Below are positions 51,823 through 61,955 of a DNA stretch of 64,000 nt, one piece after another. Source of the DNA: Arthrobacter sp. ISL-85 (lineage in GTDB: Bacteria; Actinomycetota; Actinomycetes; Actinomycetales; Micrococcaceae); the NCBI RefSeq assembly GCF_018613675.1, contig NZ_JAGGPQ010000015.1, positions 79,099 through 143,098 on the forward strand, read 5' to 3'. Position numbers and translations under genes: made by a program. Each line of letters begins with the position of its first letter. Position 1 is the stretch's first letter. Under the pieces are notes generated by a model that saw only the letters and a list, made by a program, of their open reading frames with translations, had not been told where the DNA came from and searched no databases.

Positions 51823-52962
51823 ATGGCTGAAAATGAGATCAAAAAGGGCCTCGCCGGCGTCGTGGTGGATTACACCGCCGTCTCCAAGGTCAACCCTGAC
51901 ACCAACTCACTGCTCTACCGCGGCTACCCCGTCCAGGAACTGGCCGCCAGGTGCAGCTTCGAGGAAGTGGCCTACCTGCTCTGGAACGGCGAACTGCCCA
52001 CCAAGGAACAGCTGGCGGAGTTCACCGCGAGGGAGCGCGCCGGACGCGCCCTTGACCCGGTGGTCAAGCAGGTCATCGACGCCTTGCCGGTGACCTCGCA
52101 CCCGATGGATGTCTGCCGGACCGCGGCGTCTGTGATGGGCGCCCGGCACCCGCTGGCCGGGGACTCCTCGCGGGAGGCCAACATGGCCAAGGCCGTTGAC
52201 CTGTTCGCCGCTATGCCGGCCGTCGTGGCGTATGACCAGCGCCGCCGCCACGGCCAGGAACTCGTGGAGCCGCGCGATGACCTTGGCTACTCGGCGAACT
52301 TCCTGTGGATGGCCTTCGGTGAGGAACAGGTGCCCGAAGTTGTTGACGCCTTCAACGTCTCGATGATCCTCTACGCCGAGCACTCCTTCAACGCGTCAAC
52401 GTTCACCGCGCGCGTCATCACCTCAACGCTGTCGGACCTGCACTCAGCGGTGACCGGAGCCATCGGGGCACTGAAGGGTCCGCTTCACGGTGGGGCGAAC
52501 GAAGCCGTGATGCACACCTTCGACGAGATCGGCATCCGGCAGGAGGAGTCCCTCGAGGAGGCTGCGGCACGGGCTAAGGCCTGGATGGAGGACGCCTTGG
52601 CGCAGAAGAAAAAGGTCATGGGCTTCGGCCACCGCGTCTACAAGCACGGCGATTCCCGGGTGCCCACCATGAAGGCCGCCCTGGACAAGATGATCGCCCA
52701 TTACGGCCGCCCTGAACTGCTGGGGCTGTACAACGGCCTGGAAACGGCGATGGACGAGGCCAAGGCCATCAAGCCGAACCTGGACTACCCCGCCGGGCCC
52801 ACGTACCACCTGATGGGCTTCGATACACCCACCTTCACTCCCCTGTTCGTGGCCAGCCGGATTACGGGCTGGACCGCGCACATCATGGAGCAACTGGACG
52901 CCAACTCGCTGATCCGGCCGCTGAGCGAGTACAACGGCGTGGAGGAACGGCACCTGGCCTAG
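51823..52962 (+). CDS. prpC: 2-methylcitrate synthase (citrate synthase family)
   Basis: Condenses propionyl-CoA with oxaloacetate. 379 residues; citrate-synthase signature GFGHRVYKHGDSR, catalytic His in GPLHGGANEAV and Asp in the MGFDTPTFTPLF region. The short length and operon context favour PrpC over the main citrate synthase, although these enzymes overlap in activity. ATG with AAAGGAG; 76-bp gap after prpB. Confidence 0.95.
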   Translation: MAENEIKKGLAGVVVDYTAVSKVNPDTNSLLYRGYPVQELAARCSFEEVAYLLWNGELPTKEQLAEFTARERAGRALDPVVKQVIDALPVTSHPMDVCRTAASVMGARHPLAGDSSREANMAKAVDLFAAMPAVVAYDQRRRHGQELVEPRDDLGYSANFLWMAFGEEQVPEVVDAFNVSMILYAEHSFNASTFTARVITSTLSDLHSAVTGAIGALKGPLHGGANEAVMHTFDEIGIRQEESLEEAAARAKAWMEDALAQKKKVMGFGHRVYKHGDSRVPTMKAALDKMIAHYGRPELLGLYNGLETAMDEAKAIKPNLDYPAGPTYHLMGFDTPTFTPLFVASRITGWTAHIMEQLDANSLIRPLSEYNGVEERHLA

Positions 52963-52977
52963 CGTTGGCAGGAACGT

Positions 52978-53019
52978 CCGACGGCGGGAGGGCACTTTGG
53001 GTGCCGGGCCCGCCGTCGG
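52978..53019. terminator. Bidirectional terminator between prpC and the mutT gene
   Basis: CCGACGGCGGG (52978-52988) pairs with CCCGCCGTCGG (53009-53019), and the loop contains an inner GGCAC/GTGCC hairpin. The genes converge here. Confidence 0.75.
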
Positions 53020-53022
53020 CCT

Positions 53023-53517
53023 TTAACGGCCGCCTTGGCCCAGGAGGCTTTCGGAGGACGCGACAGACTCGTTGTCGGTGTGCATGGTGACCACCACGTT
53101 GACCCGGCCGCCTTCCAGCACCACGGGCAGCCAGTGGTCGGCGTCCTGCCACATGCGGTCCACCGGCAGGGCCTGCACGCTGAACCATTCAGGCAGGATC
53201 TCGTCGCTGGGCACCGGCTCGCCCTCCCAGGTGCGGGCGGTAAAGAGCCAGGTGTCCATGTTCCAGTCCGGCCGCGCAGGGAAGACAAACCGGACGGTTC
53301 CGGCGTCGGCCAGATCCTCGTGGCGGAGCACTATGGAGGTTTCTTCAAGCACCTCACGGATCACCGCCTGCGCGTGAGACTCCCCCGGTTCCACGTGCCC
53401 GCCGATGCCGACGATCTTGCCCTTGCCGAAACCGGTCTGCTTCAATCCCAGCAATACCTCGGCGCCCCCGGCTCCATCGCGGAGGAGGAAACAAAGGACC
53501 ACCGCCGCCGCGCTCAT
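53023..53517 (-). CDS. NUDIX hydrolase, MutT/MTH1-like
   Basis: 164 residues. GFGKGKIVGIGGHVEPGES then REVLEE give a Nudix box that matches GX5EX7REUXEE, but the final conserved Gly is Ser (ETSI). GFGKGK and GGHVE, and the C-terminal WMDTWLF/WFS-like features, resemble MTH1-type sanitising enzymes that hydrolyse 8-oxo-dGTP. ATG at 53517, 22 bp after the xerD stop; the longer frame is rejected because it overlaps xerD without a ribosome site. Substrate unproven. Confidence 0.85.
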   Translation of the reverse strand: MSAAAVVLCFLLRDGAGGAEVLLGLKQTGFGKGKIVGIGGHVEPGESHAQAVIREVLEETSIVLRHEDLADAGTVRFVFPARPDWNMDTWLFTARTWEGEPVPSDEILPEWFSVQALPVDRMWQDADHWLPVVLEGGRVNVVVTMHTDNESVASSESLLGQGGR

Positions 53518-53539
53518 TCCAACACCATCAACGCAGCCC

Positions 53540-54598
53540 CTAGCCCAACGCCCGGGGATGTGCTGCGGCGTAGATTTCACGGAGGGTATCCGCGGTGACC
53601 AGCGTGTACACCTGCGTGGTGGTCACGGAGGCGTGGCCCAGCAGTTCCTGCACCACCCGGACGTCGGCACCGCCTTCAAGCAGGTGGGTGGCGAACGAAT
53701 GCCGCAGCGTGTGCGGCGACACGTCGCGGGTGATGTTGGCCTTCTCCGCCGCCGCTTTCAGGATGGTCCAGGCACTCTGCCGGCTGATCCTGCCGCCGCG
53801 GGCATTGAGGAACAGCGCGGGCGTGCCCTTTCCTTTGGCGGCAAGCAGCGGGCGCCCACGGACCAGGTAGGCATCGAGTGCCCGGGCCCCGTAGGAGCCC
53901 AACGGCACCAGTCGTTCTTTGGATCCCTTGCCGAACAGGCGGACAATGGCTGGCCCGGCTTCCGGCTCGGCGAGGGAGATATCGTCAACATCCAGGCCCA
54001 CCGCTTCGCTGATCCTGGCGCCGGTGGAATAGAGGAATTCGAGCAGTGCGCGGTCGCGCAGCCCCGTGGCGGTGTCGGTTCCGGCCGCTTCCAGGATGCG
54101 GGTGACCTCGTCAACGCTGATGGCCTTGGGCAGCCGCTTGCCGGCCATCGGCGGGTGCACTTCGCGGGCCGGATCCGCCGGCGTGAACCCCTCCAGCGCC
54201 CAGAATTTGTGCAGCCCCCGAACGGCCACCACCGTCCGCGCCGCGGAGCGCACGCCCAGGGTGGAGCCTCCGTCGGACCCGTCGGACAGGGCGCGGACGT
54301 ACCCTGTTACGTGGTGCCGGGTGACGTCCCGGGGACGCGTGCAGCCGGCGGCGGCGAGGTAGCGGGCGTACCGGGCCAGGTCCCGCCGGTAGGCGGCAAG
54401 GGTGTTCGCTGCCAGCCCCCGTTCCACGCGCACGTGCTGGAGGTAATCAGTGATTCCGCGGTCGATCGCGGCCGGAATTTGCGCCGGGGCTGTACCGTCC
54501 GCTGCAGCGTTCGGAACCGGTTCGACCACCGGGGCCGCTCCAGCCACCGGGGCCGCTTCAGCCACCGGGACTGCTTCAGCCGAAGGACCCGGTGCCAT
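53540..54598 (-). CDS. xerD: Tyrosine recombinase XerD
   Basis: Site-specific recombinase that resolves chromosome dimers at dif with XerC. 352 residues: a non-homologous Ala/Pro/Val-rich N-terminus of about 45 residues, SAM-like core-binding domain ([17 protein letters not shown]), and the catalytic domain with Arg (TGARISE), Lys ([12 protein letters not shown]), [12 protein letters not shown] (His, Arg), LLGHAS and nucleophile Tyr in TTTQVYT. ATG overlaps the preceding Nudix stop by one base (TGATG). Confidence 0.95.
   Translation of the reverse strand: MAPGPSAEAVPVAEAAPVAGAAPVVEPVPNAAADGTAPAQIPAAIDRGITDYLQHVRVERGLAANTLAAYRRDLARYARYLAAAGCTRPRDVTRHHVTGYVRALSDGSDGGSTLGVRSAARTVVAVRGLHKFWALEGFTPADPAREVHPPMAGKRLPKAISVDEVTRILEAAGTDTATGLRDRALLEFLYSTGARISEAVGLDVDDISLAEPEAGPAIVRLFGKGSKERLVPLGSYGARALDAYLVRGRPLLAAKGKGTPALFLNARGGRISRQSAWTILKAAAEKANITRDVSPHTLRHSFATHLLEGGADVRVVQELLGHASVTTTQVYTLVTADTLREIYAAAHPRALG
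54526..54579 (-). repeat. 18-bp tandem repeat in the xerD N-terminus
   Basis: Three head-to-tail 18-bp units (54526-54543, 54544-54561, 54562-54579), the first two differing at one position. They encode Val-Ala-Glu-Ala-Ala-Pro-like hexapeptides in the disordered XerD N-terminus, and can vary in number without frameshift. Confidence 0.8.
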
Positions 54599-55257
54599 CA
54601 GCGCTGGCTGGGGTGTGCGGGCCAAGGGGCGTCGGCGGGGCGGAGCCCCTCGTAACCGCCCGCCCGGGCTGCCGCGGCGGCAAGGATCCCGACGACGGCG
54701 GACGGGTTGTGCAGGCGCCCGGCCAGCACGGAGGCCACGGCATCGTCCAGGCTGATCCAGTGGAACTCGATCTCGGCTTCCTCATCCGTCCGCTCGTGCC
54801 GCTCGTGATGCGGCACCTCGGTGAGGTCGCGGGCCAAGTAGATCCGAATGGCCTCGCTGGAGGATCCCGGGGAATTGAAGACATCGGCCAGGACGTTCCA
54901 GCTCCCGGCCGCCAGGTCAGCTTCCTCGGCGAGTTCGCGTGCCGCCCCCACTACAAAGTCTTCGCCCTCGACGTCCAGCAGGCCCGCCGGGACTTCCCAC
55001 AGGTCCATCCCGACGGGGTGCCGGTACTGCTTCAAAAGCAGGATCTGGCCTTGGTCATTCATAGGCAGGACCGCCACGGCGCCCGGGTGGTCGATGTAGT
55101 CACGGGTGAGGGCATCCCCGGTCTCGGAGAGCTGGAAGGTGTCGCTGACGACGTCCCAGATCCGGCCCTGGTAGACCTTCTCGGAGGACAAAAGACGGCG
55201 CGGGCTTGGTGCATCCGAAACCTGTTTGGCAGGGGTGGCTTCAGGTGTACCAGGCAT
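54598..55257 (-). CDS. ADP-ribose pyrophosphatase (NUDIX)
   Basis: 219 residues, Nudix hydrolase acting on ADP-ribose in related enzymes (compare Rv1700). [33 protein letters not shown] and the Nudix box [28 protein letters not shown] matches the ADPRase loop with SPG. ATG start 24 bp after the pyrG stop. Order pyrG-nudix-xerD is conserved in Corynebacterium and Mycobacterium. Confidence 0.92.
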   Translation of the reverse strand: MPGTPEATPAKQVSDAPSPRRLLSSEKVYQGRIWDVVSDTFQLSETGDALTRDYIDHPGAVAVLPMNDQGQILLLKQYRHPVGMDLWEVPAGLLDVEGEDFVVGAARELAEEADLAAGSWNVLADVFNSPGSSSEAIRIYLARDLTEVPHHERHERTDEEAEIEFHWISLDDAVASVLAGRLHNPSAVVGILAAAAARAGGYEGLRPADAPWPAHPSQR

Positions 55258-55281
55258 CGCGCCGTCCTTTTGTTCTATTGA

Positions 55282-57057
55282 CTACTTAGCGGTAACGGTA
55301 CCCGAAGCTGCAGGCTCCTCCACCGCGGGCGCAGCCGTGTCGGCAACGCCCTCCCGGCCGGCGCTCTGGTGGTCCAGGGCGGCTTTGATCAGGCCGGCGA
55401 ACAACGGGTGCGGGCGGGTGGGCCGCGAGCTCAGCTCAGGGTGCGCCTGCGTGGCCACGTAGTAGGGGTGGACGTCGGCAGGCAGCTCAACGAATTCCAC
55501 CAGCTTGCCGTCGGGGGACATTCCGGAGAAGACCAAGCCCTTGTCCGCGATTTGTTGGCGGTACTTGTTGTTGACCTCGTAGCGGTGCCGGTGGCGTTCG
55601 CTGACCGTGGTCTTGCCGTAGGTACCGGCAATGACCGAGCCCTCGTCCAGCTTGGCTTCGTAGAGGCCAAGGCGCATGGTGCCGCCCAGGTCGCCACGGC
55701 CTTCAACGAACTCCAGCTGCTCCTCCATGGTGGCGATAACCGGGTACTTGGAGTCCGGCTCGAACTCGCTGGAGGAAGCACCCTCCAGGCCCACCACGTT
55801 GCGGGCGTACTCAATGACCATGCACTGCAGGCCAAGGCACAGGCCCAGCACGGGCAGCTTGGTTTCGCGGGCGAACTTAAGGGCGCCCAGCTTGCCTTCA
55901 AGGCCACGGATGCCGAATCCACCCGGCACGCAGATGGCGTCCACGCCGTCGAGCGCCTTGATGGCACCCTCACGGGTCTCACACTCATCCGAGGGGACCC
56001 ACCGGATTTTGACCTTCGCCTCGTTGGCGAAGCCGCCGGCACGCAGGGCTTCGGTTACCGAGAGATAGGCGTCCGGAAGGTCGATGTACTTGCCCACCAG
56101 GGCAATTTCGACTTCGTGCTTGGGGTTGTGGACGGCCTCCAGGAGATGATCCCAGCTGGTCCAGTCCACATCCTTGAACGGCAGGTCCAAGGCACGGACA
56201 ATGTAGGAGTCCAGGCCCTGCCTGTGCAAGGTCTTGGGGATGTCGTAAATGCTGGGGGCGTCAGGGCAGCCGATGACAGCCTCGAGGTCGACGTCGCACA
56301 TGCGGCCGATCTTGGCGCGCATGGCCTCGGGGATTTCGCGGTCGGACCGGATGACGATGGCTTCGGGCTGGATACCGATGGAGCGCAGGGCTGCTACCGA
56401 GTGCTGGGTGGGCTTGGTCTTCAGTTCCTGCGACGGGCCGATGTACGGGACCAGTGAGACGTGGACGAAGAAGACGTTGCCGCGGCCCACGTCCTGGCGG
56501 ACCTGGCGGGCCGATTCGAGGAACGGCTGGGATTCAATATCGCCAACGGTGCCGCCGATTTCGGTGATGATGACGTCGGGGGCGTTCTTGCCTTCAGCAG
56601 GCAGGCGCATGCGGCGTTTGATCTCGTCCGTGATGTGCGGGATGACCTGGACCGTGTCGCCGAGGTATTCGCCACGCCGTTCCTTGGCGATCACCGTGGA
56701 GTACACCTGCCCCGTGGTCACATTCGCGGAACCTTCAAGGTTCTCGTCGAGGAAGCGTTCGTAGTGCCCGATATCCAGGTCCGTCTCGGCGCCGTCGTCG
56801 GTAACGAAGACCTCACCGTGCTGGAAGGGGTTCATCGTGCCCGGATCCACGTTCAGGTAGGGATCGAGCTTCTGCATCGTGACGGACAGGCCGCGGGCCC
56901 GGAGCAGGTGACCGAGGCTGGAGGCCGTCAGTCCCTTACCGAGCGAGGACGCCACACCGCCGGTGACAAAGATGTGCTTGGTCATCTTGGAGGAGCCCGG
57001 GAACCGGGAATTTACACGGGAATTTGATCGCTGCACCACGGAATTCGAGCCTATCAT
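55282..57057 (-). CDS. pyrG: CTP synthase
   Basis: Makes CTP from UTP with glutamine. 591 residues from ATG 57057: N-terminal extension with [15 protein letters not shown], synthase domain ([22 protein letters not shown] split for length, then [30 protein letters not shown] region), and class-I glutamine amidotransferase with nucleophile Cys in [10 protein letters not shown] and HPE triad part in [15 protein letters not shown] lies about 8 nt before ATG 57057; ATG 56985 (directly before KHIFVTGG) has no ribosome site. C-terminal 25 residues are Ala/Glu/Pro rich. 28 bp after recN. Confidence 0.95.
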   Translation of the reverse strand: MIGSNSVVQRSNSRVNSRFPGSSKMTKHIFVTGGVASSLGKGLTASSLGHLLRARGLSVTMQKLDPYLNVDPGTMNPFQHGEVFVTDDGAETDLDIGHYERFLDENLEGSANVTTGQVYSTVIAKERRGEYLGDTVQVIPHITDEIKRRMRLPAEGKNAPDVIITEIGGTVGDIESQPFLESARQVRQDVGRGNVFFVHVSLVPYIGPSQELKTKPTQHSVAALRSIGIQPEAIVIRSDREIPEAMRAKIGRMCDVDLEAVIGCPDAPSIYDIPKTLHRQGLDSYIVRALDLPFKDVDWTSWDHLLEAVHNPKHEVEIALVGKYIDLPDAYLSVTEALRAGGFANEAKVKIRWVPSDECETREGAIKALDGVDAICVPGGFGIRGLEGKLGALKFARETKLPVLGLCLGLQCMVIEYARNVVGLEGASSSEFEPDSKYPVIATMEEQLEFVEGRGDLGGTMRLGLYEAKLDEGSVIAGTYGKTTVSERHRHRYEVNNKYRQQIADKGLVFSGMSPDGKLVEFVELPADVHPYYVATQAHPELSSRPTRPHPLFAGLIKAALDHQSAGREGVADTAAPAVEEPAASGTVTAK

Positions 57058-57085
57058 CAATTGCGCCTTCCCGTGCCCGTGGGCG

Positions 57086-58825
57086 TCAGGCCCGCTGCGG
57101 CAGGAGCTTGGCATCATCCAGCAGCTCCTGCGCGTGCGCCTGCGCGGATTCGGAGTCCTCCTGGCCGGCCAGCATCCGAGCCAGTTCACGCACCCGCTCG
57201 GGCCCGTCAAGGAGGCGGACGTCACTTGAGGTAAACCCGGTGGCGGTTCCGCCGTCGGCTCCCCTGACGGACGTTTTGGTCACGGTGATGTGCTGGTCGG
57301 CGAAGGCGGCCACCTGTGGAAGGTGCGTGACCACCAGGACCTGGACGTGGCGGGCCAGCATGGCCAGCCGCCGGCCGATCTCGACGGCGGCGCGTCCACC
57401 CACGCCGGCGTCCACCTCGTCGAACACAAAGGTGGGGACGGGATCGACGGCGGCGAGCACCACTTCGATGGCGAGCATCACGCGGGACAACTCACCGCCG
57501 GAGGCGCCCTTGCCCAGCGGCCTGGCGGGAGCACCGGAGTGCGGCCGCAGCAGGAAGCTGATCTCGTCCGCGCCGTGCGGACCCAGCTGTCCGCCCGGCT
57601 CGAGGTTGATCACCAGCGTGGCATCAGCCATGGCCAGGGCCTTCAGCTCTGCACTTACCCGGGCCGAGAGGTCCTTCGCGGCCTTGGCCCGGATCTTGCT
57701 GATGGCCGCCGACTGCTTGGTCAGCTCCGCTTCTGCGCGGACCACCTCCGCGTCCAGGGCCTCGATGCGGGAGGAATCGTCCTGGAGCTCGTCGTACCGG
57801 ACGCGGGCCTTTTCCGCCCACTCCAGGACTTCGTCGATGGTAGGGGCGTATTTACGGACCAACTTGGCCAGGGCTGCCCTCCGGTCCTCGATTTCGGCGA
57901 GCCGCTCCGGGCCCTCGGAATCCAGGCCGGCCTGGTAGCTGGCAAGTTCGGTGGCGATGTCATTGAGCAGGAAACCCACTTCCGCCAGCCGCGCGGCCGC
58001 GGAACCAAGTTCAGCGTCGTGCTCGGCAACATGCTCCAGCGTGCGTTTGGCCGAATCGACCAATGTGGTGGCGTCACCGGTCTCACCAAAATCTTCGGCG
58101 ATCAGGGCCTGGTGTGCCGTGCTGGCGGCGATCCGCAGTTCCTCCACGTTGGCCAGCTTGACGGCCTCGGCCTTCAGGAGCTCGTCCTCCCCCGGCTGCG
58201 GATCGACATCGTCTATTTCGGCGAGGGCTGCCTCCAGGGATTCGGCTTCGCGGAGCCTGTCCCGCGCGGCGCTCCGCAGGCTGTCCAGTTCCGCCTGGCT
58301 GGACTTCCACCGGCTGTACAGCTCCTGGTACGCGGCCAGCGGGCCGGCCAGGGTGTCCCCGGCGAACTTGTCCAACGCTTCCCGCTGCGCCGTGGCACTT
58401 TTAAGCCGGATCTGGTCGGACTGGCCGTGCACCACCACAAGGGATTCGCCGATTTCGGCCAGGACGCCCACCGGGGCAGCCCGGCCGCCCAGGAACGCGC
58501 GGCTGCGTCCGTCCGCGCCCAGGCGACGGGCCAGGATGAGCTCAGCCCCGCCGTCGAACTCCTCGGCTTCGGCACCGGCGTCGAGGGCACGGGCAATGGC
58601 CGGATGTCCGGCGTCGAGCTTGAGTACCGCTTCCGCGGTGGCGCTTTTCGCACCGCTCCGGACGGCTCCGGCGTCGGAACGGGCGCCCAGCAGCAGTCCG
58701 ACGGCGGTGACCACCATGGTCTTGCCCGCGCCGGTTTCGCCGGTCACCACACTCAATCCCGGGCCGAGCGGGAGCGTTGCGTCGGTGATGACGCCCAGGT
58801 CGCGGATTCTCAGTTCTTCAAGCAT
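57086..58825 (-). CDS. recN: DNA repair protein RecN
   Basis: SMC-like ATPase for double-strand break repair. 579 residues: Walker [12 protein letters not shown] near 28-38, long coiled-coil middle, signature [13 protein letters not shown] and Walker [16 protein letters not shown] at 58825, 4 bp after the nadK stop. Order recN-nadK-tlyA is conserved. Confidence 0.96.
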   Translation of the reverse strand: MLEELRIRDLGVITDATLPLGPGLSVVTGETGAGKTMVVTAVGLLLGARSDAGAVRSGAKSATAEAVLKLDAGHPAIARALDAGAEAEEFDGGAELILARRLGADGRSRAFLGGRAAPVGVLAEIGESLVVVHGQSDQIRLKSATAQREALDKFAGDTLAGPLAAYQELYSRWKSSQAELDSLRSAARDRLREAESLEAALAEIDDVDPQPGEDELLKAEAVKLANVEELRIAASTAHQALIAEDFGETGDATTLVDSAKRTLEHVAEHDAELGSAAARLAEVGFLLNDIATELASYQAGLDSEGPERLAEIEDRRAALAKLVRKYAPTIDEVLEWAEKARVRYDELQDDSSRIEALDAEVVRAEAELTKQSAAISKIRAKAAKDLSARVSAELKALAMADATLVINLEPGGQLGPHGADEISFLLRPHSGAPARPLGKGASGGELSRVMLAIEVVLAAVDPVPTFVFDEVDAGVGGRAAVEIGRRLAMLARHVQVLVVTHLPQVAAFADQHITVTKTSVRGADGGTATGFTSSDVRLLDGPERVRELARMLAGQEDSESAQAHAQELLDDAKLLPQRA

Positions 58826-58829
58826 GGAT

Positions 58830-59855
58830 TCACTTCGCAGTCGACGGATCGGGATCGCTGTCGGGGCTTTCAACATGCGGTACGGGCAGCGGCGGCACGG
58901 GCCGGGGTGTCCGCACCACGGGGATGGGGCCGGTGTGCACGGCGTCGGACTTGGGCACCGGCCCGCGCCAGCCGTGGATGGGCAGCTGGAATTTGCGGAC
59001 CAGGCGTGCCGAGAACGGGGTCTGGTGCGTGCGGGCCAGCCGGACCGGGGTGGCCGATTTGGTCACTTCCACGCGGGCGCCGGGCGGCAGGTCAACCGAA
59101 CGCCGGCCATCGCACCAGAGCACCCCCTGGGCGTCGGTCCGGCCCAGCACCTCAACGGCCAGCTTGGACCTGGGCGACACCACGAGGGGCTTGGCGAAGA
59201 GCGCGTGGGCACTGATCGGCACGATCACCAGCGCCTCCACTTCCGGCCATACCACCGGTCCCCCGGCGGAAAACGCGTAGGCCGTAGACCCCGTAGGGGT
59301 GGCCACCACGATTCCGTCGGAGCCGAAGGATGTCAGCGGGCGCTCGTCCACCTCGGTCACCACTTCGAGCATCCTTTCGCGGTTGGCTTTTTCGATGGCG
59401 GCCTCGTTTAAAGCCCAGGTGTGCCAAATCTTCTGCCCGCGGACCCAGACCTTGACATCGATGGTCATCCGCTCTTCAACGGTGTAGTCGCGGCTGGCGA
59501 TCCATTCCACCGTCTGGGCAAGGTCCGCCCGTTCACTTTCAGCCAGGAAGCCCACATGGCCCAGGTTGACGCCCAGGAGGGGCACATCCACCTCGCGGAC
59601 CAGTTCGGCGGCGCGCAGGATGGTTCCGTCACCGCCGAGGACCATCACCAGTTCGACGTCGGGCAGCTGGACATGGTCGTGGAGCACCTCCACCGGCTGG
59701 GCCAGGTGTCCGAAGAACCGTTCCATGTCCCCCAGTTCGGAGTCCTGCATCACGGGGACCATGCCCGAAGCATGCAGCAGGGCACAGGCTTCCCAGGCGG
59801 CTTTCAGTGACTCCTCGCGGCCGGTGTGGGCAAGGACCAGTACACGCCTGCTCAT
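58830..59855 (-). CDS. nadK: NAD kinase
   Basis: Phosphorylates NAD to NADP, the sole route to NADP. 341 residues with the GGDGT motif (LGGDGTILRAAEL), NLGHVGFLAE, and NEAAIEKANR. The C-terminal 50 residues are Pro-rich and probably disordered, beyond the usual family end. ATG start. Confidence 0.96.
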   Translation of the reverse strand: MSRRVLVLAHTGREESLKAAWEACALLHASGMVPVMQDSELGDMERFFGHLAQPVEVLHDHVQLPDVELVMVLGGDGTILRAAELVREVDVPLLGVNLGHVGFLAESERADLAQTVEWIASRDYTVEERMTIDVKVWVRGQKIWHTWALNEAAIEKANRERMLEVVTEVDERPLTSFGSDGIVVATPTGSTAYAFSAGGPVVWPEVEALVIVPISAHALFAKPLVVSPRSKLAVEVLGRTDAQGVLWCDGRRSVDLPPGARVEVTKSATPVRLARTHQTPFSARLVRKFQLPIHGWRGPVPKSDAVHTGPIPVVRTPRPVPPLPVPHVESPDSDPDPSTAK

Positions 59856-59868
59856 CAGGTTCCGCTCT

Positions 59869-60684
59869 CTAGTGGTTCTGCCAGATTCGTCCGAGCAAGG
59901 CAGCGGCTGCTGCCTCTCGCTCTTCGATCTTAGGCAAGTCTTTGGTGATCCTGCGTTTTATCCACAGGAAGTATTCGACGTTTCCGTCCTGTCCGGGCAG
60001 CGGGCTTGCCGCCAGGCCGCAAAGGTCCAGGCCGGCGTCGAGCGCTGCCCTGGCTACCTTCTCCACGGCCATCCGACGTTCACGGTCCGAGGTGACAACG
60101 CCTGTCCGGCCCAGGCGGTCCTTGCCGATCTCGAACTGCGGCTTGACCATCAGCACCAGGTCGCCGCCAGGCTCGGTGCAGTCCGCCAACGGATGCACCA
60201 CGAGGGTGAGGGAGATGAAGGACAGGTCGGCGACGGTCAACGCGGCCGGACCGCCGATGTCCGGCGGCGCCATGTACCTGACGTTCATTCCTTCGTGGAC
60301 GTCCACGCGTGGGTCGCTGCGGAGGTGCGGCACCAACTGGCCGTGCCCGACGTCGACCGCTACCACGTGCGCTGCCCCGCGCCGCAGGAGGACATCGGTG
60401 AAGCCGCCGGTGGAGGCACCAGCGTCAAGGCACCTTTTGCCCTGGACCGAAACTTCGGGGAAGGCGTCCAGGGCCCCGGCCAGCTTGTGGCCGGCGCGGC
60501 TGGCGTAGGTGTCCTGGTCATCGTGTTCGACGGCCAGTTCCCGGCTCTCCTCAACCTGCAGGGAGGCCTTGGCGAGGACTTGGCCCCCGGAGCTGACTTT
60601 GCCTTCGGCGATAAGGGAGGCAGCATGCGTTCGCGACCTCGCCAGTCCGCGGGCCACCAACGCCTGGTCGAGCCGTACCGGCAT
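59869..60684 (-). CDS. tlyA: rRNA 2'-O-methyltransferase / hemolysin-like TlyA
   Basis: Methylates C1409 of 16S and C1920 of 23S rRNA in mycobacteria, where it determines capreomycin sensitivity. 271 residues: S4 domain (RLDQALVARGLARSRTHA) and FtsJ-like methyltransferase (LDAGASTGGFTDVLLRRGA, VKPQFEIGK). ATG overlaps the stop of the small upstream gene by one base (TGATG). Confidence 0.94.
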   Translation of the reverse strand: MPVRLDQALVARGLARSRTHAASLIAEGKVSSGGQVLAKASLQVEESRELAVEHDDQDTYASRAGHKLAGALDAFPEVSVQGKRCLDAGASTGGFTDVLLRRGAAHVVAVDVGHGQLVPHLRSDPRVDVHEGMNVRYMAPPDIGGPAALTVADLSFISLTLVVHPLADCTEPGGDLVLMVKPQFEIGKDRLGRTGVVTSDRERRMAVEKVARAALDAGLDLCGLAASPLPGQDGNVEYFLWIKRRITKDLPKIEEREAAAAALLGRIWQNH

Positions 60685-60950
60685 CAGGCTGTCCCGCCGG
60701 CTCGGTCAGTGCCTGCGGGATCGCTGTCAGTGGGATCGCTGGCAGTCGGATCGTTGTTGAGGGCGGCCAACAGTTCATCGTGCAGCTTGTTGTAGACGGC
60801 TTCGTGCTCTGCTGCCGGGAGCCCGGGCAGGTCGAGAAGCCTCGCCGTGGCCTGCGCCACCTGCGGATCTGTGATGTCCTGCCCGGCGGCATCGGGCCAC
60901 TCCGGGGCCGGCTGGGCTGTCGCGTCGTGCGGTTCGGTCAGCTCGGTCAT
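60684..60950 (-). CDS. Small acidic protein upstream of tlyA (Rv1693-like position)
   Basis: 88 residues, Asp/Ala/Pro rich at both ends, with a helical middle (VAQATARLLDLPGLPAAEHE then AVYNKLHDELLAALN). No known domain. Kept as a gene because it is conserved in position between the HAD phosphatase and tlyA, starts 9 bp after the phosphatase stop, and overlaps the tlyA start by one base. Function unknown. Confidence 0.75.
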   Translation of the reverse strand: MTELTEPHDATAQPAPEWPDAAGQDITDPQVAQATARLLDLPGLPAAEHEAVYNKLHDELLAALNNDPTASDPTDSDPAGTDRAGGTA

Positions 60951-60959
60951 TGAACCAGT

Positions 60960-61949
60960 CTAGTGATCCAGCCACACCAGCTTGGGCGCCTGTGGGGTTG
61001 CGGCGTCCGGCGTACCGGCCCACCACGCCGCACACGCCGCGCGCCAGGAGTTGAGGTCGTCCTGGCTGCCGATGATGCCCACGGCTCCGTTGGCCAGGCG
61101 CGCTGTTGACTGGCCGCAGGTGTAGGTGCCGTCGTCGTGCGTTACTTCCGGGTATGGCCGGTGCAGGCCCTCGAGGTCTTCGATGATGTACCTGGGACGT
61201 TCGGCAGCCCGCGCCGCCAGGATGGTCTCGCGCGTGTCGACGCCGGTCAGGACAGCCACCGTGGCGAAGCCGGCATTGTTGCCGCCCAGGATGTCCGTGT
61301 CCAGCCGGTCGCCCACCACCAGCGGACGCTCGGCCCCAAGCCGCTTGGCAGCCGAGTGGAACAGCGGCGCCTCCGGTTTTCCCGCGACTCTTGGCTGCTG
61401 GCCAGTGGCTGCGGCGACGGCGGCAACCAGGGTGCCGTTGCCCGGCGCGATGCCACGCGCCTGGGGAATGGACATGTCGGTGTTGGTGGCCACCCAGAAG
61501 GCACCGGCGTTCACCACATAGGTGGCTTCGGCCAGGTCCTTCCAGCCAATGGCGGGGCTGAACCCCTGGACCACGGCGACCGGGTCCTCGTCCTGGCCGC
61601 CCACCGGCACCAGGCCTGCCAGCTCAATTTCCCGGGCGAGTGCCGGGCTGCCGGTGATGAGGACCTTAGACCCGGGTGCCAGCATCGACGCGAGCAGCTC
61701 GGCCGCCGCCTGGGAGGAACTGACCACCTGGTTGTCCGCTGCGGGCGCACCAAGATCACGGAGGTGTGCTGCCACCTCCGCCGGTGAGCGGGAGGCGTTG
61801 TTGGTCACATAGCCCAGGCCGATGCCCAACCCGGAGAGCTTCTTTAACGACTCGACAGCTCCGGGAATGGCATCTGGCCCGGCGTAAACCACGCCGTCCA
61901 GGTCGGCGAGGAGTGCATCGAAGTGGGAAACCAGGGAGACGTCGCTCAT
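60960..61949 (-). CDS. HAD-superfamily phosphatase, NagD/PGP type (Rv1692-like)
   Basis: 329 residues with motif I LLADLDGVVYAGP (nucleophile Asp16, Asp18), YVTNNASRSP (motif II), and VVGDRLDTDILGGNNAG (motifs III/IV). The C2 cap is typical of glycerol-3-phosphate/4-nitrophenyl phosphatases; Rv1692 is a glycerol-3-phosphate phosphatase in glycerophospholipid recycling, and that role is likely here. ATG start; 6 bp from the TPR gene stop. Confidence 0.92.
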   Translation of the reverse strand: MSDVSLVSHFDALLADLDGVVYAGPDAIPGAVESLKKLSGLGIGLGYVTNNASRSPAEVAAHLRDLGAPAADNQVVSSSQAAAELLASMLAPGSKVLITGSPALAREIELAGLVPVGGQDEDPVAVVQGFSPAIGWKDLAEATYVVNAGAFWVATNTDMSIPQARGIAPGNGTLVAAVAAATGQQPRVAGKPEAPLFHSAAKRLGAERPLVVGDRLDTDILGGNNAGFATVAVLTGVDTRETILAARAAERPRYIIEDLEGLHRPYPEVTHDDGTYTCGQSTARLANGAVGIIGSQDDLNSWRAACAAWWAGTPDAATPQAPKLVWLDH

Positions 61950-61955
61950 GTGTGT

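Noticed and set aside
42713..53517. Genomic island flanked by att sites
   Set aside because: No integrase of mobile type, no direct repeats at the borders and no tRNA at either end were seen; xerD next to it is the housekeeping recombinase.
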